Assembly (NCBI RefSeq): GCF_020921035.1
Contig: NC_063152.1
Span: 25,494,887 to 25,558,886, forward strand
Length of the DNA stretch: 64,000 nucleotides
Source of the DNA: Rhodamnia argentea
Taxonomy: Eukaryota > Streptophyta > Magnoliopsida > Myrtales > Myrtaceae
Direction of reading: 5' to 3'
Part shown: piece by piece, positions 37,700-50,170 of the stretch
How the letters are laid out: the number at the start of each line of letters is the position of its first letter
Numbering within the stretch: position 1 is the first letter of the stretch
The notes under the pieces: generated by a model
Databases searched by the model: none
What the model was told of the DNA's origin: nothing
Seen by the model: only the letters and a program-made list of their open reading frames with translations
Made by a program: the position numbers and the translations under genes

Positions 37700-38325
37700 A
37701 ATCGATACACTTGTGATAAATTTACCTCAAATTATTTTTTTAATAAAATAAATCCCAAACTTGTATACTTATGATAAATTTATGACAAACTAATTTTTTT
37801 ACGACCAAAAACTCCAAGTCGGTACATATTTGATAGATTTACTCTCCGTTAATTTTCTTCAAATTTCATCATCGATTTGTTGAGTTGAAGACACGTGGCA
37901 ATTGACAAATGTATTAATTTGGAAATTTTACCCGTGTTTATTACAGGTGTATCGGTTAGTGATTTTTCGTGGTATTAACCCAGTTTAGTGTAAACCAACG
38001 GAGGGTAGATTTGTCGTTGGTGTACCTACTTGGGATTTTTGGTGTTTAAAAAATTAGTTTGGAGTAGATTTATCACATGAGTACCAGTTTAAGATTTTTA
38101 TTGTAAAAAAATGGTTTGAAGTAAAATTGTGATAGGTGTGCAGTTCGGGATTTTTAGTAGTCAAAAACTTAGTTTGGAGTAAATTCGTCATTGGTGTACC
38201 AATTTGAAACTTTTTATGGTAAAAATATTAGTTTGGAATAAATTTATCAAAAGTATACTAGTTTGAAGTTTATTGCGGTAAAAAAAAGGTTTGCATGTGC
38301 ATTAAATTTGGTGTTTTTTTTTTGT
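37700..38325. mobile_element. Foldback element, family F4, with 60-bp subrepeats
   Basis: The right arm (38020-38320) holds about five direct units of roughly 60 bp, each with a version of GTTTGGAGTAAATTTATCAC, a TGTACCAGTTTGGGATTTTT-like phrase and GGTAAAAAA. The left arm (37700-37860) holds about three units in the opposite orientation (ACTTATGATAAATTTATGAC). The centre is unique and contains ACACGTGGCAATTGAC. Relatives lie at 59150-59695 and 51410-51730. There is no coding content. Confidence 0.65.
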
Positions 38326-38329
38326 GGTA

Positions 38330-39155
38330 CTACCCTTTTGTTGTAATTCGGCTGAGACGGGGTCACATTGTTCACTCACATGCACGACGAGTGGAAAAGA
38401 CAGTAAGAATTTTTTAAAAAAAAAATTGGCATTTAGTAGCTGTAATCATTCGATGATTGATTAATTAATTACTCAAAGTAAGATTTTGCCTACCGCCAAA
38501 TGGTAGCTGACAATAATCACTCACGTTTTTACCTTGGAGGCGAAGGACATTGGAAAAAGCACTAAAAGAGCCAAAAAAACAAAAGGACAAAAATTTTCAA
38601 GATTTGAACATGGAAGCCTGTTTGAGCGCACACGTGGATATTAGCAAAAAAAATAAATAAAATAATGGAATTTCCGCATGTGACAAATGAAAATGACAAT
38701 TAATGAATTTATTTTCCAAAACATAAGGTTGCATGGGGACCGGACACAACAAATCTTATTAAAAGTGTTAATGGTTTGGTACGGTCCGATCCGATTTTCT
38801 TGAAATACTAAAGTGGAACTGAACAATTAGAGTATGTGTTTGAAGCGAATCAAATCTCGCTCGGAATCGAATATGAATCGAACTAAAAACCTGATTCGGT
38901 TCAATTCCTTACTTAGATCTATAGGTGGTATATCTGGTATGTGGAATTGTTTTAATCTTTGGGAAAGTTTCAAAAAGATAAAGGTATGGTGACATTCAGA
39001 TCATGCATGCACCATGAAAAGCGAGGTTTCAAGAGCCGGGCAAAAGGCCAAAAAAAGAAAAGAATTCGAATGCTTTTTACCTCGCCGTTCCAACATGAAA
39101 GGAAAAAAAGTAAGATAAAAAGAAAAAATATATAATTAAATTTTAAATTTTAAAA
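38330..39155. other. AT-rich intergenic DNA
   Basis: No gene is recognised. 38770-38930 contains GGTTCGGTTC-like low-complexity sequence resembling the interior of the element at 27391-28367. Confidence 0.35.
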
Positions 39156-39159
39156 AATA

Positions 39160-39350
39160 TATTTAAAATGTCCACGTCACCGTAGGTCGAGCCATATAGG
39201 ACGGCTAATATCCATATGAGTGATTTTCGATAAAAATTGATCGGTTAGACTCAATTGCCACAAATGCAAAAGGTTTATAACTAAATTGGTTTAGTTAAAA
39301 AGTTTATAACCGAATTGGTACAAATACAATAAATTTAAGACTTTTTTTAT
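39160..39350. mobile_element. Single arm of a family F1 element
   Basis: It matches the right arm of the 2971-3749 element: ATAGGACGGCTAATATCCAT, then repeated AACCGAATTGGTACAAATAC and AATACAATAAATTTAAGA. The left arm was not found nearby, so this appears to be a truncated copy. Confidence 0.5.
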
Positions 39351-39654
39351 ACTTATCTCGCCCATAGTCCTCAAATCACGCGGGTATTTCTGCATAGTAC
39401 TTGTCGAGAATTCGATCATTTGTCCATATGAAGTGAGTTGGTTATCGATTAGAAATATGTGGATCCACTTACATGATAGGGATAAAGGTGCATTCTCGAT
39501 TTACCCTGCTAGGAGAATGATGCATCTAACCCATCTACACTTGCGGGTACAAAAAATCCTAATCCGAAGACGACTCGCCGGAACTCCCTCCTTCCCTCCT
39601 TCTTCGGCCAATCATTGTCCCCGTCAGAATGTCCACAAACTTAAGGCAGAATAT

Positions 39655-39668
39655 GGCTCTAATACCAT
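39655..39668 (-). other. Primer-binding-site-like motif of an LTR retrotransposon
   Basis: On the minus strand, ATGGTATTAGAGCC resembles the initiator-methionine tRNA primer site TGGTATCAGAGC, just after ATTCTAAA, the expected position of an LTR 3' end. This implies an LTR remnant at higher coordinates, roughly 39670-40400. No gag or pol coding sequence remains. Confidence 0.4.
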
Positions 39669-40784
39669 TTTAGAATGTCCAGCAGCATATAAGTGGAGGG
39701 AGACTGCATGCATAGAAAAAGCATATAAACCTCGTAACTAAACGATATGAGATACTTATAACAATCTCTAACTCGGACTACCTCTAACGCCACAGAAACA
39801 ACCGTAGACAAGGTCGACGGCCACTTAAAACAGAACTTCACAAAATCATTGCGTCACCCATGATGGTAGGCTGCTCAAAGGATGTCTTCTAGTCTTAGTC
39901 ATCAGCTCTAACTGTTTTGACGAGGCTTCCTCTTGGAAATGGTAAGGCATCAATCGACTTCCTAAGCCAATAGGATCCCAATCATAACAGGAGTTACGAA
40001 CTCCCGAGGAACATTTCTAAACATGAACATCATCCTCAATCGATGATCCACATAAACAAGCAGAGAAAAAGATACAATAACTGTCATAACTTTTGTACGG
40101 AGCTCATTTTAATGTCATAATTTTTTTTTTCAATCACTTAAGTGCTATAACATATGCACGGCGCTCACTTGAATGCTATAACTTTCTAAACATGTTCGCT
40201 ACAAAAGCTATGCCACGTTGGATTTTTCACTCTTGGTTGAACGTTTTAAAAAAAAATCGGCATTCAAGTGATCGTTATTTAAAAGTTATGACGCTCGAGT
40301 GAGTGTCGTACGAAAGCCATGATGCTTGTGGTATCTTTATCTATAAACAACACACGAATCCTAAGTATACCAGCTTGTGAGCTAGTTTTTGGCGTGCCTG
40401 TGCAGGACAGGACACTCGGTTTTTGTTTTTTTTTTCGGTTTTCCTAACTTGTGTCTTGAGGATTTCACCATGTGATCAAGGAGAGTCCACCTCAAGATAA
40501 GAGAGCTGGGCAACTTGCTGATGACCTACAGAGGACATCGATAGTTGTGGTGAGTGATACATTCAAGGAGTAAGATGAAAATGTGCTCCTTAAGATAGAC
40601 CCTTTCGCAATTAAAAATTTAAAGAGTGCAATTAAAAAACAACGTGTCAATAAGCTCGATTTACATGCTAAAGGAAAATTAGGTCATGATACATTTTAAG
40701 GTGGAGGCTGGACATTAACATATGTGTATAGAAAACCGGAATAAATCTAGTTAATAAGCGAGGTACAATGTAACCATCCGGCCG

Positions 40785-41050
40785 ATCTATGTAGGCCGAG
40801 CTTCTCCATTCATAGCACTAACACGCAGGCTCAAGAGGTGGCTCCAATGGCGTGGCGCCGAGTTCTCAAACCACCGATTGGTGCGTTGCTCTCATACCAT
40901 CTGTAACGATCCGACTCGACTTACGTGGGCCTCACCCGAGAAGGGGTAGTCAAATCGTTGATAGTTTGAGTACGAGCCGCACTGGTGAATCGAGCCACGA
41001 GTCTTCTTCTATGTAGTGTGGAATTGGATCGGCTACGTATCGCAACTTCT
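40785..41050 (-). mobile_element. LTR-retrotransposon remnant with primer-site-like motif
   Basis: On the minus strand, ATGGTATGAGAGC (40888-40900) follows GGATCGTTACAG, again like an LTR end plus a tRNA-Met primer site. It has the same orientation as the motif at 39655-39668. The putative LTR spans about 40905-41050 or more. No protein domain is present. Confidence 0.4.
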
Positions 41051-41389
41051 ATCCACTCTTAGTTGATCTTTTTATTTTTTTCTCTGATGGTACAATACAA
41101 GTATCGACTAATCCCACCGGATGCACATAAATCATCGCGTTCATGTGCATCAAGTTAGTGCTATACTTAAATAATGTGTGGCGGGCGCAACCCTTAAGAT
41201 TAATCATCTGAGTATGAGACTCTATAACTTGTTCTGAATATGGAATCCGCCACATCTACAGAAGACATTTTTGAAATGAAGGTCGTACGATTCGAGGGCG
41301 CGTAATTTTGTATCATCTGTTGGATTGAAAGAGCAGGATACATCATACATGCAATAAAATCAATCAATTTCTTAGACGAGAAAACTGTC

Positions 41390-41906
41390 CAAAAAGTCAT
41401 AAATCTATTGTAATTTTACCAATCCAGTCCTAAATCTTTCAATTTTTGTCATTTGAGTCTTAAACCTTTTCACGCTTTTGCCAATCGAGTCCATCAAGCC
41501 AATTTTGGCGGGGAAACCCCTCGTGAGGACGCCGACCGTTCTAAGTGACATCGCCGACGCCGACATGAAAATTTGTTAATAATATGTTAATATAGGTGAG
41601 GGCACAGCAACCCTCACCGGCCAGCAAAATAAAATGTAAGAAAGAAAAGAAAAAAAAATGAAAAAAACTAAATAAAAAGTTCATAAAAATATTAAAAATT
41701 TTGTCCATGTTAGTAGTGCCATATAGGACTGCAAGCATCCATGTGAGAGATTTTTGGTCAAAATTAATTGGATAGTCTCAATTTGCAAAATGTGAAAATG
41801 TTTAGAACCCAATTGATAAGACATTAAAATATTTGGGATTCGAATGATAAAATTAAAAAATTTATGACTGAATTGATAAAAATACAATAAATTTAAGATT
41901 TTTTTT
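41390..41906. mobile_element. Foldback element, family F1
   Basis: Left arm AGTCATAAATCTATTGTAAT, with internal AATCCAGTCCTAAATC and GAGTCTTAAACC, is the inverse of the right arm ending ACTGAATTGATAAAAATACA then ATAAATTTAAGATT. The short GC-richer core near 41600-41635 (GCAACCCTCACCGGCCAGC) again resembles other cores. It is shorter than the 2971-3749 copy. Confidence 0.6.
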
Positions 41907-44144
41907 AAGACAATCTTCCCCTTCTCAAACTAAAGCTCTTGGGGAGCACGGGCTCCCGACCTAGGAGCAGAATCTACACTTTGGAAAAGTGCACCACGTG
42001 GCAATGCGCTGTCTCCTCAAAAGAGGCTTGGAATCACATCAATTCCCAGCGAAAGTCGCCTCAATGCCAAGGGACATTGTACCTCAGAATCACAACGAAA
42101 GAATGCCTTGTGATGATCCTGGAAACGTGTGGACGCTACCCCGCTATCGGTCCATCACTGAAGGACCCCGCCCAAATGATCTCCCGTGAACTTTCCACGT
42201 CCTTTTCCACCTGTCCATCTTCCCGACCTGACCATTGGAGGTCCTAGGCGAGAAAGAGGACCCTACCAAATTCTTGGCATGTCTCGATCTTTGGCTATGT
42301 TACATCCTGTGCTCGACCATGGGCAAGATCGTCATGCTACTTGTGGATGTTTAGTACCACATCGGGGAAAAGAGGCGGAAAATATCTTGGCTTTTGGTCC
42401 GACCAGGGGTGGCCCTAATTGGGGGATGGAGTTGGCTTTTAGTCGAGTTTGATAGTTTACCTCACAAGTACCTTGAACTTAGTTTCCATTTGCGCGATGC
42501 CGTCGCTCGAAGTACGTAATGGAAAGCGAAAAAGTCGCTAGTACACACGAGTTATTGACGTTCAAGATTATGGAGACATATGTGTATATATTATTTTTTT
42601 GGTATCCCCTTGAAAGAAAGAGTTCCAAATACGTATGTCTAATACGCGGTCTGTAATACGAGACTTGGACAAGTAATCTTTTTCTTTCTTTTTTTCCGTA
42701 GAAGAAAAGGGTTTAGATGGAGTTGAGATTTACCTGACCCACCACCGAGATGTTTTGTTTAAGGTTGCCAATGAAGCACCAACTTCCAACTGGGCGAGCA
42801 GATCACTACAAGCCTAATTGGTGCAACTGGGGAACTAGAAACCGGCAAGACGCCTAAACCTAAGTCCTGCCCTCCGGAGAACACCAAAGGTTTGGTAAAT
42901 TGGGGAATGGAATTTGTGACCCGCGACTTGCAAACCAAATTTTGAACCACTCACTAAACCACCCGATTAGTCTCAAATGAGTAATCTAAACACGTCTTCA
43001 TACGAGTAGAAGTATAACCTCTATTTGCTTTCTCCATATTCCAAAGGGACGTAAGTGAAGACCCGACTGTTTGGAGACCTACGGAACATCCTGTAAGTCT
43101 AATGAATTACCTTTTGCATGTACAAGTGGACACGATCCAGAACAGCTCGAATGTAGTTGGTGGAAGACGTAATGGAAAAAGTTAAAAATTTCAGCTTCAA
43201 GTTATGAAATTTAGTGTACCAAAATACAGGAGCTGTGAATTATAATCATAGACTGCCCAAAATGCCTAGCGCATCTTTTGCTTGTCCAAACCATCAAAAT
43301 CTGAAATTTCGCATGGAAATCAAAGTTAGCTTTGGGCTGTGGGCACCTGATCTAAGGATTTGATAATTTAGGCCACACGAAAGGTCAAATCTAGATCGAA
43401 TTATAGAGTAGGACCGGTCACCGACCTACATACTCATGCTGAATGGAGCAAATAGTGAGAATTAAGGGATTTGAGAATCTTTCTTCCGACAAAAGAACAA
43501 GGTAAAGAAAACATACGACAGTGCCCAGATAATAGCTAATGTACTGGCAATCTTGGTAGGTTAAGGCCAATTTCGAGGGAAAAGATCACACGAACCCATT
43601 TTTCAGTTTCCTAGTTAAACACTAATTAGGTTAGGTGGAGACTAATTATGTTCTCCCTGAAAATAGCGCGCGTCCGTGACTGAATAGAAGCCCCTTTTGT
43701 GTTGGATGTATTCAAAATAGTTCTGTTGCTCAACATAACATCTGAAGAAAAAAGTGGCACTTGTTCACGGTATAGTTAACTAGATTCTCTGTTCTTTCTT
43801 CATCAAAGGGAAAGCAGTTCAAAAGGCCAAAAAGAGAGAGGAAACCCTACTTGTCACGTACATGCAAAAATGCAAAAGAACCCCACCTCCCATGTACCCA
43901 ACAATACTATCTCTCCAATGGGTGGAAGAATCAATGTAAGAAACAATCGAACACATTCACAAGGGATCTCAAATTGTCAGGAGAAAAGTAGAAACGCATA
44001 TCCCTTCATCTCATAAACTGCAGCATCAGTAATATGAACATTGGTATGGCGAGCTTCAGCTAGTGGCTACTCAACGCAATGAACTCAGTTCCTTGGAAGT
44101 GTGCTCTTATGCTTTCCTATATATGCTGACATGGAGTAGGCATA
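41907..44144. other. Intergenic DNA, including a possible degraded SINE
   Basis: No protein gene is supported. On the minus strand near 42880-42965, TGGTTTAGTGAGTGG followed by GCAAGTCGCGGGTCACAAAT resembles A and B box regions of a decayed tRNA-derived SINE. AGTACCACATCGGGG at about 42351-42365 resembles the plant snRNA upstream element, but no snRNA follows. The last several hundred bases probably hold the 3' UTR of the glycosyltransferase-like gene. Confidence 0.35.
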
Positions 44145-47100
44145 TCAAAAGTCATATTTTGTCCTACCACTGCTCAAGATGAGGCATAGCATATCGGCTA
44201 CGCTGGAAGAGGAGCTGAAAAAATTCCAGGACTCCAGCATTAGGCGTTTCCTTGATCCTTTGAAATGAACAACCTGTGACCAGCAAACTTTGGGCATCAG
44301 AATCGAATGTTATTCTGATGATTAATGGCATCACACTTTTTTTTCCCTATATATTTCCCTTATGAAACACATTAATCAAGCCCCTACCGAGTCACCTCGA
44401 CATCAAAATAAATTACTTATGCTAAATATACCTTAACGTCCAAGGGCATGCCATGGAATTGACCAGCACCTTCGGGTGGTGTCCAGTTGTAAATAGCACA
44501 TGGCAGGAATAGAACAGAGGCACCCTTTATCTCTTTTGAAAAAGGTTGCGCTTTGGCAAATCCTTTGGCATCAAAAGAAGTGTCGGATGATACAACCCAA
44601 GCAAGAGCCAGCTGGTCACCTAGCATTCGTGAAGCACTGGTATACTTGGAAATGTAGACTTCAAGTACTTGCTGTAGAAAAACCTTTGCCCTGCATTATC
44701 ATGTGCATCAAAGTTACATGCCATTCTAGTTTACACTGCAATAATCAAAAGGAAATGAATCTCCCAATAGCTGCATTTCAGAGAGCAAAGACAAAGAGAG
44801 ACACGGGGTTCCATTATTATCAACATTCTGGCAGAAATGAGGCAGATGTACGGATAGAGCGTCATAAGTGTGGTATGGATGTTAATCCTACCTCTAGCTC
44901 CTGAGGTTCCAGGATGCAAAATATAACAAATCGGTCCATATCCATCACCTCTCTCTTTTCCGGAGATATCAGTGGGTATCCACAAACTTTTTAGCAAAGC
45001 TTGTGGTCTGCTGCAGGCTTGTCAGCCATTATGCTAAAAGATTAAGCGTTGAAGCAAGAAGGCCAACAATGTACTAAATTATGTCTCTTATGAGGCCAAA
45101 AGCGATTATCAGCCAAAAAAGGCTATAGGTGATGTACTTTCTAATAAAACAGGAATGGGAGCAAATCCCTTGATGACGAGTCAGAATTACAATCGACATG
45201 GAAGCTGTGAATGCACAGAACTTAATAACCACATAGCCTACCTACTCATTCCGTCATAGGTACCCCTCACTGCTATAAATCCCGAATTAAGAGGTTGTTG
45301 TTTGTTGTTCCGAAAAGTCAGGGCCAGGTGAAAATTTGGGTAATCATGAAATACTTGACCAAGATCATCAAAAACCGCTATGTCTGAATCAACAAATATG
45401 TAATTATGCATGTGATCCCGTGAATGGTCCTCAAGCTTTCTTTCTAGGAAGGCCTGACAAAAGAAACAAGAGAAAACGTCACTTCTACAACATCATTTGC
45501 CATCTGATCAAATCACAAACTGGTGCAGAAATCTTTGATCGAGGATATCCAGAAAATGGCAAAGGGTTGGATATAAATCAAAGTGCCTACCTCCAAATAG
45601 ATGATTCAACAGGTCACCAAACAAGAGAGGTGCTCCACTTACATTAGAAGAAACAGTTTTACCAATCCCTATTGGGTATTTATCTACATCAATGGAGAGG
45701 GAAAAAAAAAATACTACTGCGTGCTATCTGATTCAAAATGCTCTTACAATGTAAGACCTGATTCTTTGAAGCATCAACTTGTCTCGGGAATATTCACCTT
45801 GAATAGGATAGATAGAAACCTTGTCTCTGTTTATTGAGAGGTCAGATGCAGGATCGGAAAGAATGACGACATTACTCTGCGGCATAGCCACCTAGAACAA
45901 AAGTGAAATAAGAAAAGCTCAGATTTCATTAATGGATGCAACAAGCTATAAGACTGTTTTCCAGAGCTAGTCAAGTTTCATTGTTATCCTTATGCATCAA
46001 ATGGAATTAGCTCAATAAAACATTACACTGCTGAATGGGTAATCATCTTCTATCAGCCAAATGATTTTTCAATCAAAGATAGATAATAAAAAATAGTTTA
46101 CATGTAGTTGGAAAAGAAAATGAAGCTTCATTCAATTAGAACTCCTGAAGATTACTAAATGAGACTGATGACCAACTCAAGCAATTACTGCTTTCTATTT
46201 CACTGCAGTTCTGCAATCCCTCCAACTCAAAGTCATTTTAAGTTCTCAGAACTCTACATCATGGAGATACATGCTTGTTGGATCTCAAGTAATATGCCCA
46301 CAAATGAATTTCCCCACATAAGGACCAGCTAAGGTCGTCAAAATAGACGTCAAGGAATTCAACAAAAGTTATTGGATCTCCAGTAATATGCCCACAAATG
46401 AATTTCCCCACATAAGGATCAGCTAAGTTCATCAAATTTGCCCACAAATGAATTTCAGTGGTAATACCTTTTTCCTTCAAGGTATTGCCACTGAAATAAG
46501 ATCCGAAAATCAGAGTGTGTGACATCTGAAAAGCAAAAGTGCTCCATGATAGAATTCCTAAGAGAAGTACACTAGGACTCTTAAACTAACTGTATGGAGT
46601 ACATATAAATTGTAATACTTTTTGATGATCATTGACGTCCCAAAACATTTTGAAACGGCTCAATCCAGCATATTCAGTGGTTTATCTCACTGAGAAACCA
46701 AACAAATGATATTTAAATCCCAAACTTACCCTAAATGACTGCCAGAGATGTTTGGGACCTCACCAGCATGTCAAACAATGTTGTTGAGCTGCACTTTCTT
46801 TAACTAGATTGAAACGTATCACAAACCTCATTCCCTAATACGCAATTTCCAGCTCAAACCTCTCTCTCTGATCAATAAACTCAACCATGAGCACCTCACA
46901 CGCCTAAAAACTTCCATTGCATTCTGTACCCTCATTGATGAAGACCATGAACCCAATAAAGCTGTTTTTACAAAACTACCAGTAGTACAGCCACTACCAC
47001 CATCAAGAATAACAACACAGCTACTATAGCTCCATCTAACCATAAAAACCTCAATTGCTAAAACTTGAAGCTTCATAGACTACGAAGAAATCAACCTCCT

Positions 47101-49274
47101 AGTCCTCAAAACCCTTTTCTCTTATCCTCTTCCTCTTCTTGCCACAAAATAACTTCCCTAAAGGACCATCAATCATTGACATTTTGATGATCTGAACTGA
47201 ATTGGAGCAAAAGAAGTTCTCAATTGAGATAATCAAGTCAAAGATCTACAGGGATAAGACTTGTGTGGATCCATGTATAAATCGAATTATAAACTAATTT
47301 CTTGATTTGGGGGAATATTGAAACCAAACAACGGTGATTATGTGCTCAGATGGGGAAAGATTCCTCCAACAACCACGCATGACAATTCGAATAAAATATG
47401 GAAAGTACACGCACATTTTGTTGTTTTCTTTTATGTTATGCAGTTTTATTGTTCTGTCTGACAACTACAGCCTAGAGTTACACATTATTCAGTATGTAAA
47501 ACATAAGCAAACAATTTAACTGGTAAAAGGAAAATATTGAAGATAAGAGAATATAATACAGAGTAAAGTTCACTTTAAATGAAATTAAGAGGTATTGCTC
47601 AGATATAAAGAAAATTTCAATCTTTCATGGTGACAGGAAACAATTTAGAACTATTTACACTCATACACATCTATTGAAGCTTTAAATATACTAAACAGAG
47701 TTAAAACTCGATAAAACATACAGAGTGGTTCGTGTATGAAAAAAACATCTTCTGTCACTCAAGATATTACCTGAATAAAGTTGATGAATACATTCAAGAT
47801 GGCTATTGATCTCTCCACCTTATTGTACGAGGAATTTCCGACAGTTGTCACATCTGATGATCCACTAGTCTTTGACATGTCAGAGGAGTTATAAATCGTA
47901 AAGACAGTGACAAAAGCTATGTTTTCTCCGACATAGCCCCTGTTGGATGAGGCAGAAAAATGTGTCTTGTTGAGAGCTTTGACACCTAAAAAAAACACAT
48001 AAGTAGGGGGAAGAAAAGGAAGACAGCATTAGCGTATGGATGCTCATTATTCACAGTGGAATCTCCAACTACAGTTGGAATATCATCAGGTTCCACATCG
48101 AAAGAGATCAGAAGATGACCATGACATAGATCAGTTGATTTGGTGCTATATTTTCCTATATACATGTTTATTCAGAAGTTAAGTGACAGCTACTGCAAGG
48201 AGACTGCCAATAAAAGGCTTGTGATGTTCGCTCCTTTACTTCCCTTCATGGAGCCCTTTTCAATCAAGCAGTCCTGAATGTTGGTAACTAACATGTACCT
48301 GTAAGTTATCTCTAAGACGTTACCCTATGCAAACTCAGGCATAGGTGGATTGCAAGTAAATGTCTCCGTGTTCTTCCCATCTATGTATCTAGCCATGCAA
48401 AACATGGATTCAGCATACAACCATATAAACTTGTATATTAGGACTTGGATGTGTAAATGCAACATGTGCATAAATAACTGCATGGTTTTTTGAGACATCC
48501 AATCAATGCACTTCATTTTATTCTCCCAATTAAAGTGTTTAACTTTGAGATGAAGGACCTTGTATCCACATCCAGCCATGTCATACTTGTTTAAATGAAT
48601 AGCTGATCCCAATAGATGATTCAGAGTACTACAGCAAATTACTTTCAAATATAATGCTTATGATTACCAGAGAAGAAGCAAACAGTATTGCATTATTGTG
48701 CTAAAATAACTCCACACTATATTCACTAAGTATAGATGTTTGTCCACCATCCGGTTGGGGCATGGATTGCTTTTGAACGCAGAGAATTCATGAGCTACGA
48801 AAGTAAATTACTTTGTACATATCCAATTCATATTTCCCAGTTCTCTTTTTTTCTTTTGCTCTCTGCTAAAAGCTCATTGAGCAACAAATCATATCAAGAC
48901 ACAGAATAATTGTTCAGACACTGAAGTTTCGGAGCCTTAAAAGCAAAAATCTAACAGTTATCGAGATTCCATAACAACCTTGGCATTGCAATCGGTTATG
49001 CAAGCCTTGACCCGCTGCAGGGCCAAGAACCAAATGATCGAATTTATTCCTCACTTTCTTATGCCGATCTTCCACTCTTGATTCTTGATGCAATTCCATC
49101 ACTGAAACAGGCGGAAAAAATTATGCCATCCTTACCCGAACAAGGTTACTAAAACAATAAACCAAACACGGAAAACAGGGAATAGCGAACCCGCCCACCT
49201 GAAAACAGATGATGCAAAAAGAAGATGAGCGGAAGACAGAACACCAACCGTCGCCATCCACTGCACAACTTCAT
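44145..49274 (-). CDS. Glycosyltransferase-like (nucleotide-diphospho-sugar transferase) membrane protein
   Basis: Probable type II Golgi membrane protein. Coding exons, in transcript order: 49199-49274, 48979-49101, 47771-47985, 45748-45891, 45242-45453, 44432-44690 and 44145-44273. They total 1158 nt, 385 aa, with all phases closing at TGA. The N-terminus MKLCSGWRRLVFCLPLIFFL is a signal anchor. A short stem follows, then the catalytic-like domain: YVGENIAFVTVFTIY, NKVERSIAILNVFINFIQ, MPQSNVVILSDPASDL, SIYPIQGEYSRDKLML, and IFVDSDIAVFDDLG with a DXD-type DSD at 208-210. Next are PLNSGFIAVRGTYDGMSR, MLGDQLALAWV and FLPCAIYNWTPPEGAGQFHG. The C-terminal segment contains VVHFKGSRKRLMLESWNFF and ends TKYDF. 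DXD, NSGF and GDQLA resemble nucleotide-sugar transferases. Donor and acceptor are unknown. The exon 4 donor was placed after ATT (GTAAGAG), because an earlier GT would lose four codons. Confidence 0.87.
46278..46500. repeat. Direct repeats and a hairpin in an intron of the glycosyltransferase-like gene
   Basis: AGTAATATGCCCACAAATGA with flanking sequence (TTGGATCTC before, ATTTCCCCACATAAGGA after) occurs at about 46278 and again at about 46372; a third partial copy (TGCCCACAAATGAATTTC) is near 46438. Next to it, TTTCAGTGGTAATACCTT and AAGGTATTGCCACTGAAA (about 46453-46497) form an almost perfect stem with a short loop. Confidence 0.75.
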
Positions 49275-49900
49275 GACTCCCAGATCCTTCCCAAAGATCA
49301 GCTACTAAAGGAAATAGCGCAAAACTAGTTCAAGAAGCTTCGAAGTCCAAACGGACGGGAATCCGACACGACACGCCACGCCACTCTACTGAGAGAGAGA
49401 GATTGCCAATCGAAAAATCACTCGCCCTCTGCAGCAGGAAAAGAAACAGATAAATTCAAGCAAGGACCAATGCAACACGTCAGAAAACGTCGAGAAACGA
49501 TCGATCGAAAACAAGCAACCACGAGAGCGACGAACAACGCCGCCGCCGCCGCCGCCGCCAGCGGAAGTCGAATTCGCTCATCCTCCCGTTATCAATACAT
49601 GTAGAGAAACGAGCATCGGACCAACATCAGCGCGAGATTCAGCTGGAAAGTTCCTCCTGGTCACGAAGTTCGAGCGCGCACCGACTGTAACGAAACGAAG
49701 CACGGGATTCGCGAATTCCGGGAAATGCAGACAGAAAAAGAGAGAAGAAGAATGGCGATGCGATTCCATGGCGCCGAATCGAAACGAGCAGATTCACTCA
49801 CAGTGGAAAGAGGGAGTCCCGAGAGAGAGATCAATGCAGCAGCTTGGAGCAGATCTCTGGTTCCTCCGCACGATTGAGAGAGAGAGAGAGCGCGTAGTTT
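49275..49900 (-). other. Upstream and leader region of the glycosyltransferase-like gene
   Basis: Probable leader exons and promoter of the minus-strand gene. It includes a (GCC)n run at 49538-49559 and a GA run near 49877-49890 (CT on the transcribed strand). Leader splice sites could not be fixed. Confidence 0.4.
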
Positions 49901-49924
49901 TTCCTACGACAACGATATCAAGGG

Positions 49925-50135
49925 AAAATTCGAATTAGGGACCCCAAATGTTATCACTTTTTTAAACAAAAATACGAAGCCACCTCTTTTTATAAATATA
50001 AAAAAGCCTAATCATAAATATTTTCGGTTTTTTATATTTTTATATTTTTTTCTCTTTATTTTAACCGGTGGCCGGGTGGCTAGCCAAGCCTCATCTCGGC
50101 AGGGCGAGGTCGCTGAGCCCACGACCACCAGCAAG
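49925..50135. mobile_element. Partial foldback-like arm with GC-rich block
   Basis: AT-rich arm followed by GGTGGCCGGGTGGCTAGCC and GGCAGGGCGAGGTCGC, similar in style to the cores of families F1 to F3. No matching second arm was found. Confidence 0.3.
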
Positions 50136-50170
50136 GAGAAAGAGAAAAAAAAAGTGTCTTTTCTAGAAAT

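Noticed and set aside
45748..45757. A 10-nt microexon in the glycosyltransferase-like gene
   Set aside because: The missing RSYI residues are supplied simply by extending exon 4 to the GTAAGAG donor, which restores phase.
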